DNA from: Rikenellaceae bacterium
Lineage (GTDB): Bacteria > Bacteroidota > Bacteroidia > Bacteroidales > UBA932
DNA length: 5,587 nt
Assembly: GCA_900769735.1 (NCBI GenBank)
Contig: CAAGHY010000060.1
Span: forward strand, 1 to 5,587
Reading direction: 5' to 3'
In this document: positions 1 to 5,587 of the stretch, piece by piece
Layout: every line of letters starts with the position of its first letter
Numbering within the stretch: the first letter of the stretch is position 1
Notes under the pieces: model-generated
Told to the model about the DNA's origin: nothing
The model's database searches: none
The model's input: only the letters and a program-made list of their open reading frames with translations
Translations under genes and position numbers: made by a program

Positions 1-138
1 ACTAACACAATTACTATCGAAAAAGGAAAAGCATATAATTTGGCACTTACTTTAGGATTGAATGCAATTGAATTCTGTGCTAAAGTTACTAATTGGGAGA
101 CACCTATAGATATTCCTCAAAATGGTATAACTCTTTAA
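1..138 (+). CDS. Fimbrillin-like protein, C-terminal fragment (5' end outside window)
   Basis: Frame 1 is open from the first base to TAA at 136-138, giving the last 45 residues of a protein. They include EKGKAYNLALTLGL, then EFCAKVTNW and a short tail ending NGITL. A 'GKxYxLxLxLG' strand followed about 15-20 residues later by 'V-x-x-W' and a short polar tail is the usual end of Bacteroidales fimbrillin-family pilins. The same pattern closes the next two genes (EKGKKYSYNISI then VPW; EAGHKINYKLTI then VSDW) and the pilin domain of the fourth. This was therefore probably another pilin subunit of the same operon. Its signal peptide, length and role (stalk or accessory) cannot be seen. The tail after Trp is 13 residues. 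The next gene begins 23 nt downstream without a visible terminator. Confidence 0.85.
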   Translation, partial: TNTITIEKGKAYNLALTLGLNAIEFCAKVTNWETPIDIPQNGITL

Positions 139-150
139 TAAATTTCATCG

Positions 151-155
151 GGAAG
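151..155 (+). promoter_or_regulatory. Possible ribosome binding site deciding the GTG start at 162
   Basis: A purine run, GGGAAGAAGAAA, lies directly before GTG at 162-164. GGAAG at 151-155 sits 6 nt upstream of the start, an acceptable Shine-Dalgarno spacing. Bacteroidota depend little on Shine-Dalgarno pairing, so this is only supporting evidence. The stronger argument for GTG is the complete lipoprotein signal it opens. Confidence 0.4.
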
Positions 156-161
156 AAGAAA

Positions 162-1211
162 GTGATAAAAAAACTGGTATATATAGCGGTGATGGCTTTG
201 CTCCTCTCTTGTTCTAAGGGGGGAGTTGAGCCTTTGTTGCCTGAGGGTGAGAGTGGTGTACCGGTGGCTTTTTCACCATCTGCTGATTGGCAGACCGTTT
301 CCGGAGCAAAATCATCGGGAACAAAAGCATTGATTGAAGATGCTGATGATTTGAAAAAATACTCAATTTCCCTTTTGGGAAATGCTGTTAGGGGAGGTGA
401 AACTTACCCGGTTTTCAAGAACCACGAATTGAGCTGGTCATCATCTGAAGGCTGGCACTACTCCCCAACAAAATACTGGATTCCCGAAGCAAATTATTCA
501 TTTGCTGCGTTTTGTCCGTATGCTACAAATGATGAAAGTATTGCCGTCAGCATTTCAAACGGTAATGTTTCAGTTTCCGGTACTGATTCAAATCCGGTGA
601 TTACTATTACGGATTATAATACTGCCCACTCCAACGCCAAAAATGAGGATCTGCTTTTTGCAAAAACTGTGAGAGACAACAGATCTTCTGAGGATTATTC
701 TCAGGTTGAGTTGCAGTTTGAACATCTGTTGAGCTGCCTTACTTTTAATGTAAGGAACACTTCCCAAGATGCCATTACTGCTGTGCGTGATATTGCTTTG
801 GAGGGGCTCCTTACTCTATGTGATATCTCTATTGACTTAGAGTCTGCGACGGTTACAAACAAAACAGATTTTTCGTATAATTTTGGAGGTACAGAAAGAA
901 ATGGCAATTCCACCAATTCTTTTCTCCCAGGTGGAATGGGTCAATCTGATTTTAAACCATTGTTTGAATGTGAAAGTTTGACAGTTTTACCACAAGATAC
1001 ATATAATAAAGATATAATACTGGCATTTACTGCCTATTTTGGTGAAGATGACACTAAGGGCACTCCTTATACCCTAAACCTTGGAAAAATAGACTCCATA
1101 AGAAAATGGGAGAAAGGGAAAAAATACAGTTACAATATTTCCATAAGTTCTAAAGACATTATTTTTCAGGTTGTGGAAGTACCTTGGAGAGAACATAATG
1201 TAACATTATAA
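162..1211 (+). CDS. Fimbrillin-family (type V pilus) lipoprotein, 349 aa
   Basis: This is probably a structural or accessory pilin exported as an outer-membrane lipoprotein precursor. Starting at GTG 162, residues 1-17 form a compact lipoprotein signal: Lys3-Lys4, a hydrophobic core, and lipobox LLSC with Cys17. The frame extends upstream to TTG 93, but that would overlap the preceding gene by 46 nt and add a charged leader. The next in-frame ATG (192) leaves too little signal peptide. A candidate processing site follows at Thr54-Lys55-Ala56. The core shows the fimbrillin motif DLLFAK, then LQFEHLLSCLTFNV with His188. The C-terminus has EKGKKYSYNISI, then VPW and a 7-residue tail ending NVTL. 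Cleavage after Lys55 would leave about 294 residues, a usual size for a mature fimbrillin. It sits 23 nt after the previous pilin and 10 nt before the next, so co-transcription is likely. Stalk, anchor or accessory role cannot be decided; the family assignment is firm. Confidence 0.9.
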   Translation: MIKKLVYIAVMALLLSCSKGGVEPLLPEGESGVPVAFSPSADWQTVSGAKSSGTKALIEDADDLKKYSISLLGNAVRGGETYPVFKNHELSWSSSEGWHYSPTKYWIPEANYSFAAFCPYATNDESIAVSISNGNVSVSGTDSNPVITITDYNTAHSNAKNEDLLFAKTVRDNRSSEDYSQVELQFEHLLSCLTFNVRNTSQDAITAVRDIALEGLLTLCDISIDLESATVTNKTDFSYNFGGTERNGNSTNSFLPGGMGQSDFKPLFECESLTVLPQDTYNKDIILAFTAYFGEDDTKGTPYTLNLGKIDSIRKWEKGKKYSYNISISSKDIIFQVVEVPWREHNVTL

Positions 1212-1221
1212 ATCTATAATT

Positions 1222-2262
1222 TTGAGAAATACCTGTCATATATTTTATTACTTGGTTGCAGCAGTATTGTGCATTGCATTTTCCGCTTGCTCAAAAGAGA
1301 ATTTGGGCGAAAGTGAAATGCCGTACATTACTTTTGGTGTATCATCTCTGGGGGTTGATACCAAAGCTATGATAAGCGGCTCAGATTTTACTTCAGCAAA
1401 TCCTCCCAAAGTTTGGATTTATGGTGTAAGAAATAATACCAACAAAATATATGACAACGCAGAAATAACCAAACAGACGGGCAGCAGCAACTGGTTGCCT
1501 GCAGATAAAAGGCAATGGGTGGCAGGCAGCAGTTATTCCTTCTATGGGTATACATATTCAAGATCTGTATCATCAAGTTTAACAATTGAAAATTCCGGCC
1601 TTAAAATTACAGTTTCACAACCACAATACTACGATTCAGAAGATATGGTTGACTATATGCTTTCCCACGCATATAAAGTGGCTGATGGTGCAAATTATCA
1701 CACAGTTATGCTCTATATGCAGCACGCAATGGCTTGTGTTGATATAACTGTTGAGAGGGAAGAGACAAACCATAACATTACTGTTAATGAAATTTCATTG
1801 TGCAATATATACAGGTCTGCCATTATGCAGTGTGAGCAGCAGGCTACGGCTGCAGGCAATTCAAATGGGAATAATTTATGGGCTATCCAGTTGCAGGGAT
1901 CTAATGACATAGATTATTCTGTAGGTCCATTTACCCCGCAATCCGGGAGTCATCTGATAGGAAAGATGACTTTCCTGGCTATTCCACAGCAATTGTCTTC
2001 GCAGGCTGTACTTGCAGTAAATTATTCAGTTGATGAGGACGGTGATGATTCTGCTTCAGCAACTGAGTATACACAATCATTCAACCTGTTCAATTATTCT
2101 CCTTATGTATGGGAGGCAGGACACAAGATAAACTATAAACTTACAATAAACACTGGAGTACAGCTTGATGCATCTGTATCCGATTGGATAGATGGAGGTT
2201 ATACCGAGGGTGTAATTATTCCCAAATCTCAGCAGAATGAAACTCCAGGTGTACAAGAATAA
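1222..2262 (+). CDS. Fimbrillin-family (type V pilus) lipoprotein, 346 aa, apparent TTG start
   Basis: From TTG 1222 the protein opens with Arg2, a hydrophobic stretch and lipobox FSAC with Cys23, so it is a lipoprotein precursor. The frame is closed by TAA at 1201-1203. Between that stop and the signal peptide only TTG 1222 or the rarer ATT 1219 and ATA 1216 could initiate; no ATG or GTG is available, and I see no clear Shine-Dalgarno sequence. Family signs are the shared Thr47-Lys48-Ala49 site followed by a strand (KVWIYGVR), DYMLSHA, then MLYMQHAMACVDITV with His168 in the position of the pilin F-x-H motif. The closing strand is EAGHKINYKLTI with VSDW. A longer tail of 24 residues follows that Trp, unlike the 7 and 13 in its neighbours. 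Mature length after Lys48 would be about 298 residues. It lies 10 nt after the previous gene and just before the giant subunit, so it is probably an accessory or linking pilin. The exact role is inference. Confidence 0.87.
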   Translation: MRNTCHIFYYLVAAVLCIAFSACSKENLGESEMPYITFGVSSLGVDTKAMISGSDFTSANPPKVWIYGVRNNTNKIYDNAEITKQTGSSNWLPADKRQWVAGSSYSFYGYTYSRSVSSSLTIENSGLKITVSQPQYYDSEDMVDYMLSHAYKVADGANYHTVMLYMQHAMACVDITVEREETNHNITVNEISLCNIYRSAIMQCEQQATAAGNSNGNNLWAIQLQGSNDIDYSVGPFTPQSGSHLIGKMTFLAIPQQLSSQAVLAVNYSVDEDGDDSASATEYTQSFNLFNYSPYVWEAGHKINYKLTINTGVQLDASVSDWIDGGYTEGVIIPKSQQNETPGVQE

Positions 2263-2282
2263 CCTCAATGCAATTTATTGGG

Positions 2283-5200
2283 ATGAGATCTTTAAAATTA
2301 TATATACTACTGGTAATCTGTGCCGTATTTGCAGGTTGTGAAAGGATTGATGATATAAGTTCTTTAAAAGGCAAAGAGATTAAACTGTTTGCCAGGATGG
2401 GTGTGCACCTTACTGCCAGCCAGCAGACAAAAGGTGTGATTTCTTCTTCTACCAACAGTACTTTTAATATTGGAATAATCAGAGGAGATTTGAGTTCTTC
2501 CAACTCTGCTTATTTTTCCGGTGCTTCTCCTATGACTGCTACTGTTGGAACGCCTGCTGATAATATGTTTTTAAGAAGCGTTTCAGATTTCAGTACAGCC
2601 CAATTCTTCAAAAACTCAACGGATAAAGTAGTATATGCTGGTTGGTATCCTAAAGACGGTAAGTATGATCCTTCAAGCAATTCTGTTACTTTTTCCATTC
2701 CTCAAGCAGGAGATTCAGACATTATGTACTCTTCAATTACAAAGGGTACAATGTCTTCCGGATTTGACGTTATGCAGTTCAATCACGCCCTTTCCTTGTT
2801 CAGGATACACGTATATAAAAGTACAAATCTGGAATGGGGAAATGTAACTTCCATTTCCCTTACCGGTATGCCGGATGTTTGTACTGTTACTATTCCAACT
2901 AGCGATGCTGTTGCCAATCATACTGTGCAATATTCAAATTCCATTGAAAATCCGAATGGAATAACTATGACAGAAACACTGTCCGAAGCTATTCCTACCG
3001 GCTTTGAGAATAAACTGTTCATTAAAGAGTGGATTGCAGCTCCAGCCGAATTGCCTGATTTGACTGACAGTAAAGCTGATGAAATAAAGATGCTGAACGT
3101 ATCAGTTACAACTGACGGTACTGCTACCGGTGCAGCAGATACGCTTGAAGTTCCAATTGCCAGAAATTTCAAACCGGGTTATGTTTATGATATTGTACTC
3201 AGATTCTCTGATAGTGGTGTTGTGAATGCAGAGATAGTAGTAGATGAGTGGTCTTTAAACTCTGGTGATATCAATTCAGATGTAGATTTTTCAAATATGT
3301 TCTTTAATTTGAGTGTCAACGGTAGTGCCAATTGCTATATTGTTTCATCTGCAAACTTCAGTTATTGTTTTGATGCTACAGTTAAGGGTAATGGCGTTAT
3401 AGGTCCACTTGCTTTTGAAAGACCTATGATTGAAATTAACCCTGATTCTGTTGGTATTGTCTGGATTGATGATGCCGTTATAAATGATTTCCAGCTTGAA
3501 ACAAATACAATTGTCCAGGGAAAAGTACTATTTACCGTTAAAGGCAATAATAATAAAGACAATAAAGCTCTTAAATCTGAAGGAAATGTCCTTTTGGGTG
3601 TTTATGATAAGAATGGAAGTTGTTTGTGGACCTGGCATATATGGATTACAGACAAACCTCAGAAACAGAATTATACTAAAGGTTATATAGCTTTGGACAG
3701 AAATCTTGGTGCCATTGCACCTGCACCTGAAAATGGCACCAGCAATGGTATGAAGGGACTGTTCTACCAATGGGGCAGACCTACACCATTTCGTTTAACT
3801 ACGGATAGTACTAAAGTTGATGCAACAAAGTCAGATTCAGCTGTTATTCCGGATGAAGCTGTTGCCAATCCTCTTAAATTTTACGCAAGTAATTCTCCAA
3901 TTGATGCCCAATATATCTATGATTGGGTGGACCGAAGTAAGTTTAAGTCAATAAATAATCTTTGGGGATACGGAACACAAGAGCACGAGCAGCCCGTTAA
4001 AACAATTTATGATCCTTGTCCTGCTGGATATCACGTACCTTATGCCAGGAACTGGGAGAATCTTGATCAGTACTGGGTTGATAAAAATATGAATTGGGCG
4101 GATTTGCAAGGCATTCATTTTAAAATAGAGAATATTGATATTTGGTATCCTTTTCAGGGGTATTTGAAGAAGGATGGCACTTATTCTCCAGGACACGTAC
4201 ATTTACAAAATGATGGTAATGTTGAGTACGATGAAAATACTCCAATTTTGGAAATATGGTCTTCACTTATAAATACGCATTATGAAGATGATGTGAATTA
4301 TGGTGAATCAGCTGATAAAACTATTAATGATTCCCCATACAGATTCCTGTTTACAAAAGATTATGGTTCATTGCTTTCTGATGCATATACCAACAGGAGC
4401 AGGGGATTGGCTGTAAGGTGTGTCAGTGACAATACTGAAGATGTTGTTAAGGATTTGAGTGCATCCCAGACCGCCAACTGCTATATGGTTCACGAGGACG
4501 GTTATTACAAATTCAAGACAACAGTCAGGGGTAATGGCGTAGGAAGCCTTTTGCCTTTAGGTGGTACAACTACTGCTGAAATTAACGGAGGTCTTTCTAC
4601 AGAAATACCGCACGGCCATATTTCTAAAGTTGATATTTTATGGTGGCAAGGAGATTTTACAAAATCAGATGATTTTAACTCCAATATGCTTAAAGCAGAT
4701 GGATCACCAAAAAATTTGTGCCTTACTTTGCTTGATAACGGGCAAATTTGTGAAGATGGTTATGCATCTTTCAGAATTTCCGGTTTCAGTAAGGGTAATG
4801 TGGTGCTGGCAGCATATGATGGAGACAAGATTCTTTGGACTTGGCATATATGGCTTACAGACAAGCCTGAGGACAAGATATCGGGAAATTATACAAAGAT
4901 GGACAGGTTCCTTGGGGCAACATTTGCACCTGAATTCCCCAATGGCTCCCTACCAACTACACCTTCAAATATCAATTGGGGTAGTGGCCAACAACAGGCT
5001 ACTTTGGGTTTCTATTATCAGTGGGGAAGGAAAGATCCATTAATAGGACCTCCAGGCATTAACACTGGTACTGACAATTCTTCTGGAGCAACTGTTGCTT
5101 CATCGGGATGGTGGGAGAAAACTGCTAATGGATGGAATTACAGAACTACAATTGATGTCAAGGCAAAGGCGTCTATACCTGATGTAGTGCAAGACCCTAC

Positions 5201-5587
5201 TGCTTTCTATAAAAGTACATCCACCCAAGGTGCTACAAGCAGCCAGTGGTTCCCTGACTCTTTTGCCGACAGTTACACCAATGTTGCACTTTGGGGTTAT
5301 GCTGTTGCCGATTACAGTAAAGAGGGTCAGACATTCTCAAAGACTATGCACGACCCTTGTCCTCCCGGTTACCGTACCCCTTTCCATTTCTCGTGGAGAT
5401 ATGACAGTTCTTATAAATATGCTGAGGGTGATTTGGGTGAAGCCAGGACTGATTTAAGTGATAATGAAAAAAATTGGGGTGGTGGAGGCATTGTTACAAA
5501 CAAGCAGCATTTTGAAAATATGTGGTTCCCTTTTGCCGGATACAGGGATCCTTTAACTGGTGCCTGTGTAAATGTGGGTTCATATGG
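2283..5587 (+). CDS. Giant modular fimbrillin-like lipoprotein, candidate pilus tip adhesin (3' end outside window)
   Basis: One frame stays open from ATG 2283 to the window end, at least 1101 codons. I read it through without a stop. ATG 2268, 15 nt earlier in the same frame, is an alternative start. Residues 1-19 are a lipoprotein signal (MRSLK, hydrophobic core, lipobox FAGC, Cys19). Thr49-Lys50-Gly51 matches the candidate processing site of the two upstream pilins. Residues about 33-330 form a fimbrillin-like domain: MQFNHALSLFRIHV with His168, and FKPGYVYDIVLRF closing with VVDEW (Trp323). Residues about 343-716 and 725 to the edge are two copies of a large module with NCY, WHIW, DR(N/F)LGA, QWGR, DPCPxGY and W(Y/F)PF motifs. 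It is far longer than a usual pilin of 300-400 residues. The pilin-like head would let it join the fibre, and the modules would be displayed outward; this tip or adhesin role is inferred from architecture and position. By comparison with module 1, module 2 lacks roughly 70 residues here, and further domains may follow. Confidence 0.88.
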   Translation, partial: MRSLKLYILLVICAVFAGCERIDDISSLKGKEIKLFARMGVHLTASQQTKGVISSSTNSTFNIGIIRGDLSSSNSAYFSGASPMTATVGTPADNMFLRSVSDFSTAQFFKNSTDKVVYAGWYPKDGKYDPSSNSVTFSIPQAGDSDIMYSSITKGTMSSGFDVMQFNHALSLFRIHVYKSTNLEWGNVTSISLTGMPDVCTVTIPTSDAVANHTVQYSNSIENPNGITMTETLSEAIPTGFENKLFIKEWIAAPAELPDLTDSKADEIKMLNVSVTTDGTATGAADTLEVPIARNFKPGYVYDIVLRFSDSGVVNAEIVVDEWSLNSGDINSDVDFSNMFFNLSVNGSANCYIVSSANFSYCFDATVKGNGVIGPLAFERPMIEINPDSVGIVWIDDAVINDFQLETNTIVQGKVLFTVKGNNNKDNKALKSEGNVLLGVYDKNGSCLWTWHIWITDKPQKQNYTKGYIALDRNLGAIAPAPENGTSNGMKGLFYQWGRPTPFRLTTDSTKVDATKSDSAVIPDEAVANPLKFYASNSPIDAQYIYDWVDRSKFKSINNLWGYGTQEHEQPVKTIYDPCPAGYHVPYARNWENLDQYWVDKNMNWADLQGIHFKIENIDIWYPFQGYLKKDGTYSPGHVHLQNDGNVEYDENTPILEIWSSLINTHYEDDVNYGESADKTINDSPYRFLFTKDYGSLLSDAYTNRSRGLAVRCVSDNTEDVVKDLSASQTANCYMVHEDGYYKFKTTVRGNGVGSLLPLGGTTTAEINGGLSTEIPHGHISKVDILWWQGDFTKSDDFNSNMLKADGSPKNLCLTLLDNGQICEDGYASFRISGFSKGNVVLAAYDGDKILWTWHIWLTDKPEDKISGNYTKMDRFLGATFAPEFPNGSLPTTPSNINWGSGQQQATLGFYYQWGRKDPLIGPPGINTGTDNSSGATVASSGWWEKTANGWNYRTTIDVKAKASIPDVVQDPTAFYKSTSTQGATSSQWFPDSFADSYTNVALWGYAVADYSKEGQTFSKTMHDPCPPGYRTPFHFSWRYDSSYKYAEGDLGEARTDLSDNEKNWGGGGIVTNKQHFENMWFPFAGYRDPLTGACVNVGSY
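2379..3272 (+). other. Fimbrillin-like N-terminal domain of the giant subunit
   Basis: Residues about 33-330 of the giant protein (numbered from ATG 2283) follow the same order of landmarks as the two upstream pilins. These are Thr-Lys-Gly, then a short strand (FNIGIIRG), a F-N-H-A-L-S motif at His168, and a final FKPGYVYDIVLRF strand ending in D-E-W at Trp323. This is the part expected to mediate lipoprotein export, maturation and assembly into the fibre. Boundaries are approximate and set by motif position. Confidence 0.75.
3309..4430 (+). repeat. Surface module, copy 1 (residues ~343-716 of the giant subunit)
   Basis: First of two tandem protein modules. Landmarks in order are NLSVNGSANCYIV (Cys351), TVKGNGV (367-371 region), LWTWHIWITDKP (448-459), LDRNLGA (471-477), FYQWGRPTPF (494-503), YDPCPAGYHVP (Cys579), WYPF (Trp621) and RGLAVRCV (Cys713). 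The second half (RNLG, then Y-Q-W-G-R, then CPxGYxVP, then a terminal R-C-V) follows the motif order I know from FISUMP-type (Fibrobacter succinogenes major paralogous) domains, which occur in Bacteroidota surface proteins. That match is from memory and needs a profile search. The first half, NCY to WHIW, looks like a separate beta-rich subdomain. Ligand unknown. Confidence 0.8.
3627..3662 (+). repeat. DNA-level direct repeat, left copy (WTWHIW segment)
   Basis: These 36 nt, coding W-T-W-H-I-W-I-T-D-K-P-Q, match 4836-4871 at 32 of 36 positions, including an unbroken TGGCATATATGG. Three of the four differences are a single base in synonymous or conservative codons. The copies are 1209 nt apart, exactly 403 codons. 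Confidence 0.85.
4455..5587 (+). repeat. Surface module, copy 2, incomplete (residues ~725 to window edge)
   Basis: The second module begins eight residues after copy 1 ends. Landmarks are LSASQTANCYMV (Cys733), TVRGNGV (747-753), LWTWHIWLTDKP (851-862), MDRFLGA (873-879), FYYQWGRKDPL (910-920), HDPCPPGYRTP (Cys1026) and WFPF (Trp1081). Offsets from copy 1 grow from 382 residues at NCY to 403 at WHIW, 417 at QWGR, 447 at DPCP and 460 at W(Y/F)PF, so copy 2 carries several extra loop segments. The Asn of DRNLGA is Phe here. If the end matches copy 1, about 70 more residues are needed beyond the window. Confidence 0.8.
4836..4871 (+). repeat. DNA-level direct repeat, right copy (WTWHIW segment)
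   Basis: Partner of 3627-3662, coding W-T-W-H-I-W-L-T-D-K-P-E in module 2 with 32 of 36 identical bases. Shorter matches also lie in the same order on both sides, for example GGTAATGGCGT at 3387 and 4530, and TGCACCTGAA at 3722 and 4925. This supports duplication of a module inside the gene. Confidence 0.85.

Noticed and set aside
93..161. Upstream extension of gene 2 to TTG 93
   Set aside because: It would overlap the previous gene by 46 nt and put 23 extra residues in front of a signal peptide that is already complete from GTG 162.
2263..2282. Terminator or promoter between gene 3 and the giant gene
   Set aside because: The 20-nt gap has no hairpin with a T run and no room for a convincing promoter. 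The gaps at 139-161 and 1212-1221 are equally bare.
2216..2503. 95-codon minus-strand frame across the gene 3/gene 4 junction
   Set aside because: It is antisense to a lipoprotein signal and a gene end that are well supported. The other minus-strand frames of 62-84 codons are likewise shadows of the + strand genes.
4320..4425. Diversified (retroelement-type) variable region at the end of module 1
   Set aside because: No near-copy of this segment with adenine-biased differences is present in the window, and it is followed by another module rather than the gene end.
4561..5043. 160-codon + strand open frame
   Set aside because: It lies in a different frame inside the giant gene, where the other frame shows clear module motifs. 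Its own translation has no recognisable domain or signal.
3309..5587. CRISPR-like or mobile-element repeat
   Set aside because: The repetition is a two-copy, in-frame protein module of about 380 residues, with no short regular spacers, terminal inverted repeats or transposase.

Overview
The window is one strand of a tightly packed, AT-rich gene cluster that looks like Bacteroidota, most likely order Bacteroidales. Every gene reads on the + strand. The proteins have Bacteroidota-style lipoprotein signals and the fimbrillin (FimA/Mfa1-type) architecture, start regions carry little or no Shine-Dalgarno sequence, and one gene holds modules typical of Bacteroidales surface proteins. I cannot name a genus from the sequence alone.

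Layout: (1) 1-138 is the 3' end of a fimbrillin-like gene. (2) 162-1211 is a complete fimbrillin-like lipoprotein of 349 aa, best started at a GTG. (3) 1222-2262 is a complete fimbrillin-like lipoprotein of about 346 aa, apparently started at a TTG. (4) From 2283 (or 2268) a very long frame stays open to the window edge at 5587, giving at least 1101 codons. It encodes a lipoprotein signal, a fimbrillin-like domain, and two tandem copies of a large module marked by NCY, WHIW, DR(N/F)LGA, QWGR and DPCPxGY motifs. The second copy is cut by the window edge. Gaps between genes are 23, 10 and 20 (or 5) nt, with no terminator-like hairpin seen, so this is most simply one transcript.

Interpretation: this is a type V pilus (fimbrillin) operon. 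In the known systems, lipoprotein precursors reach the outer membrane, a protease removes the N-terminal segment, and subunits polymerise by strand exchange. The two mid-sized proteins and the partial one would be stalk or accessory pilins. The giant protein keeps a pilin-like N-terminal domain and adds two large surface modules, so it is a good candidate for a tip adhesin. All three visible precursors carry a Thr-Lys-(Ala/Gly) site 25-38 residues after the lipidated Cys, about where P. gingivalis FimA is cut after Arg.

The points most worth a second look are the modular giant subunit and its in-frame, near-identical internal DNA repeat, the non-ATG starts (with an ATG-TAA pair upstream of gene 3), the shared Lys processing site, and the possibility that the giant gene's unseen 3' end is a diversified receptor-binding region. 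No RNA genes, mobile elements or CRISPR arrays are visible, and no gene-free stretch exceeds 25 nt.
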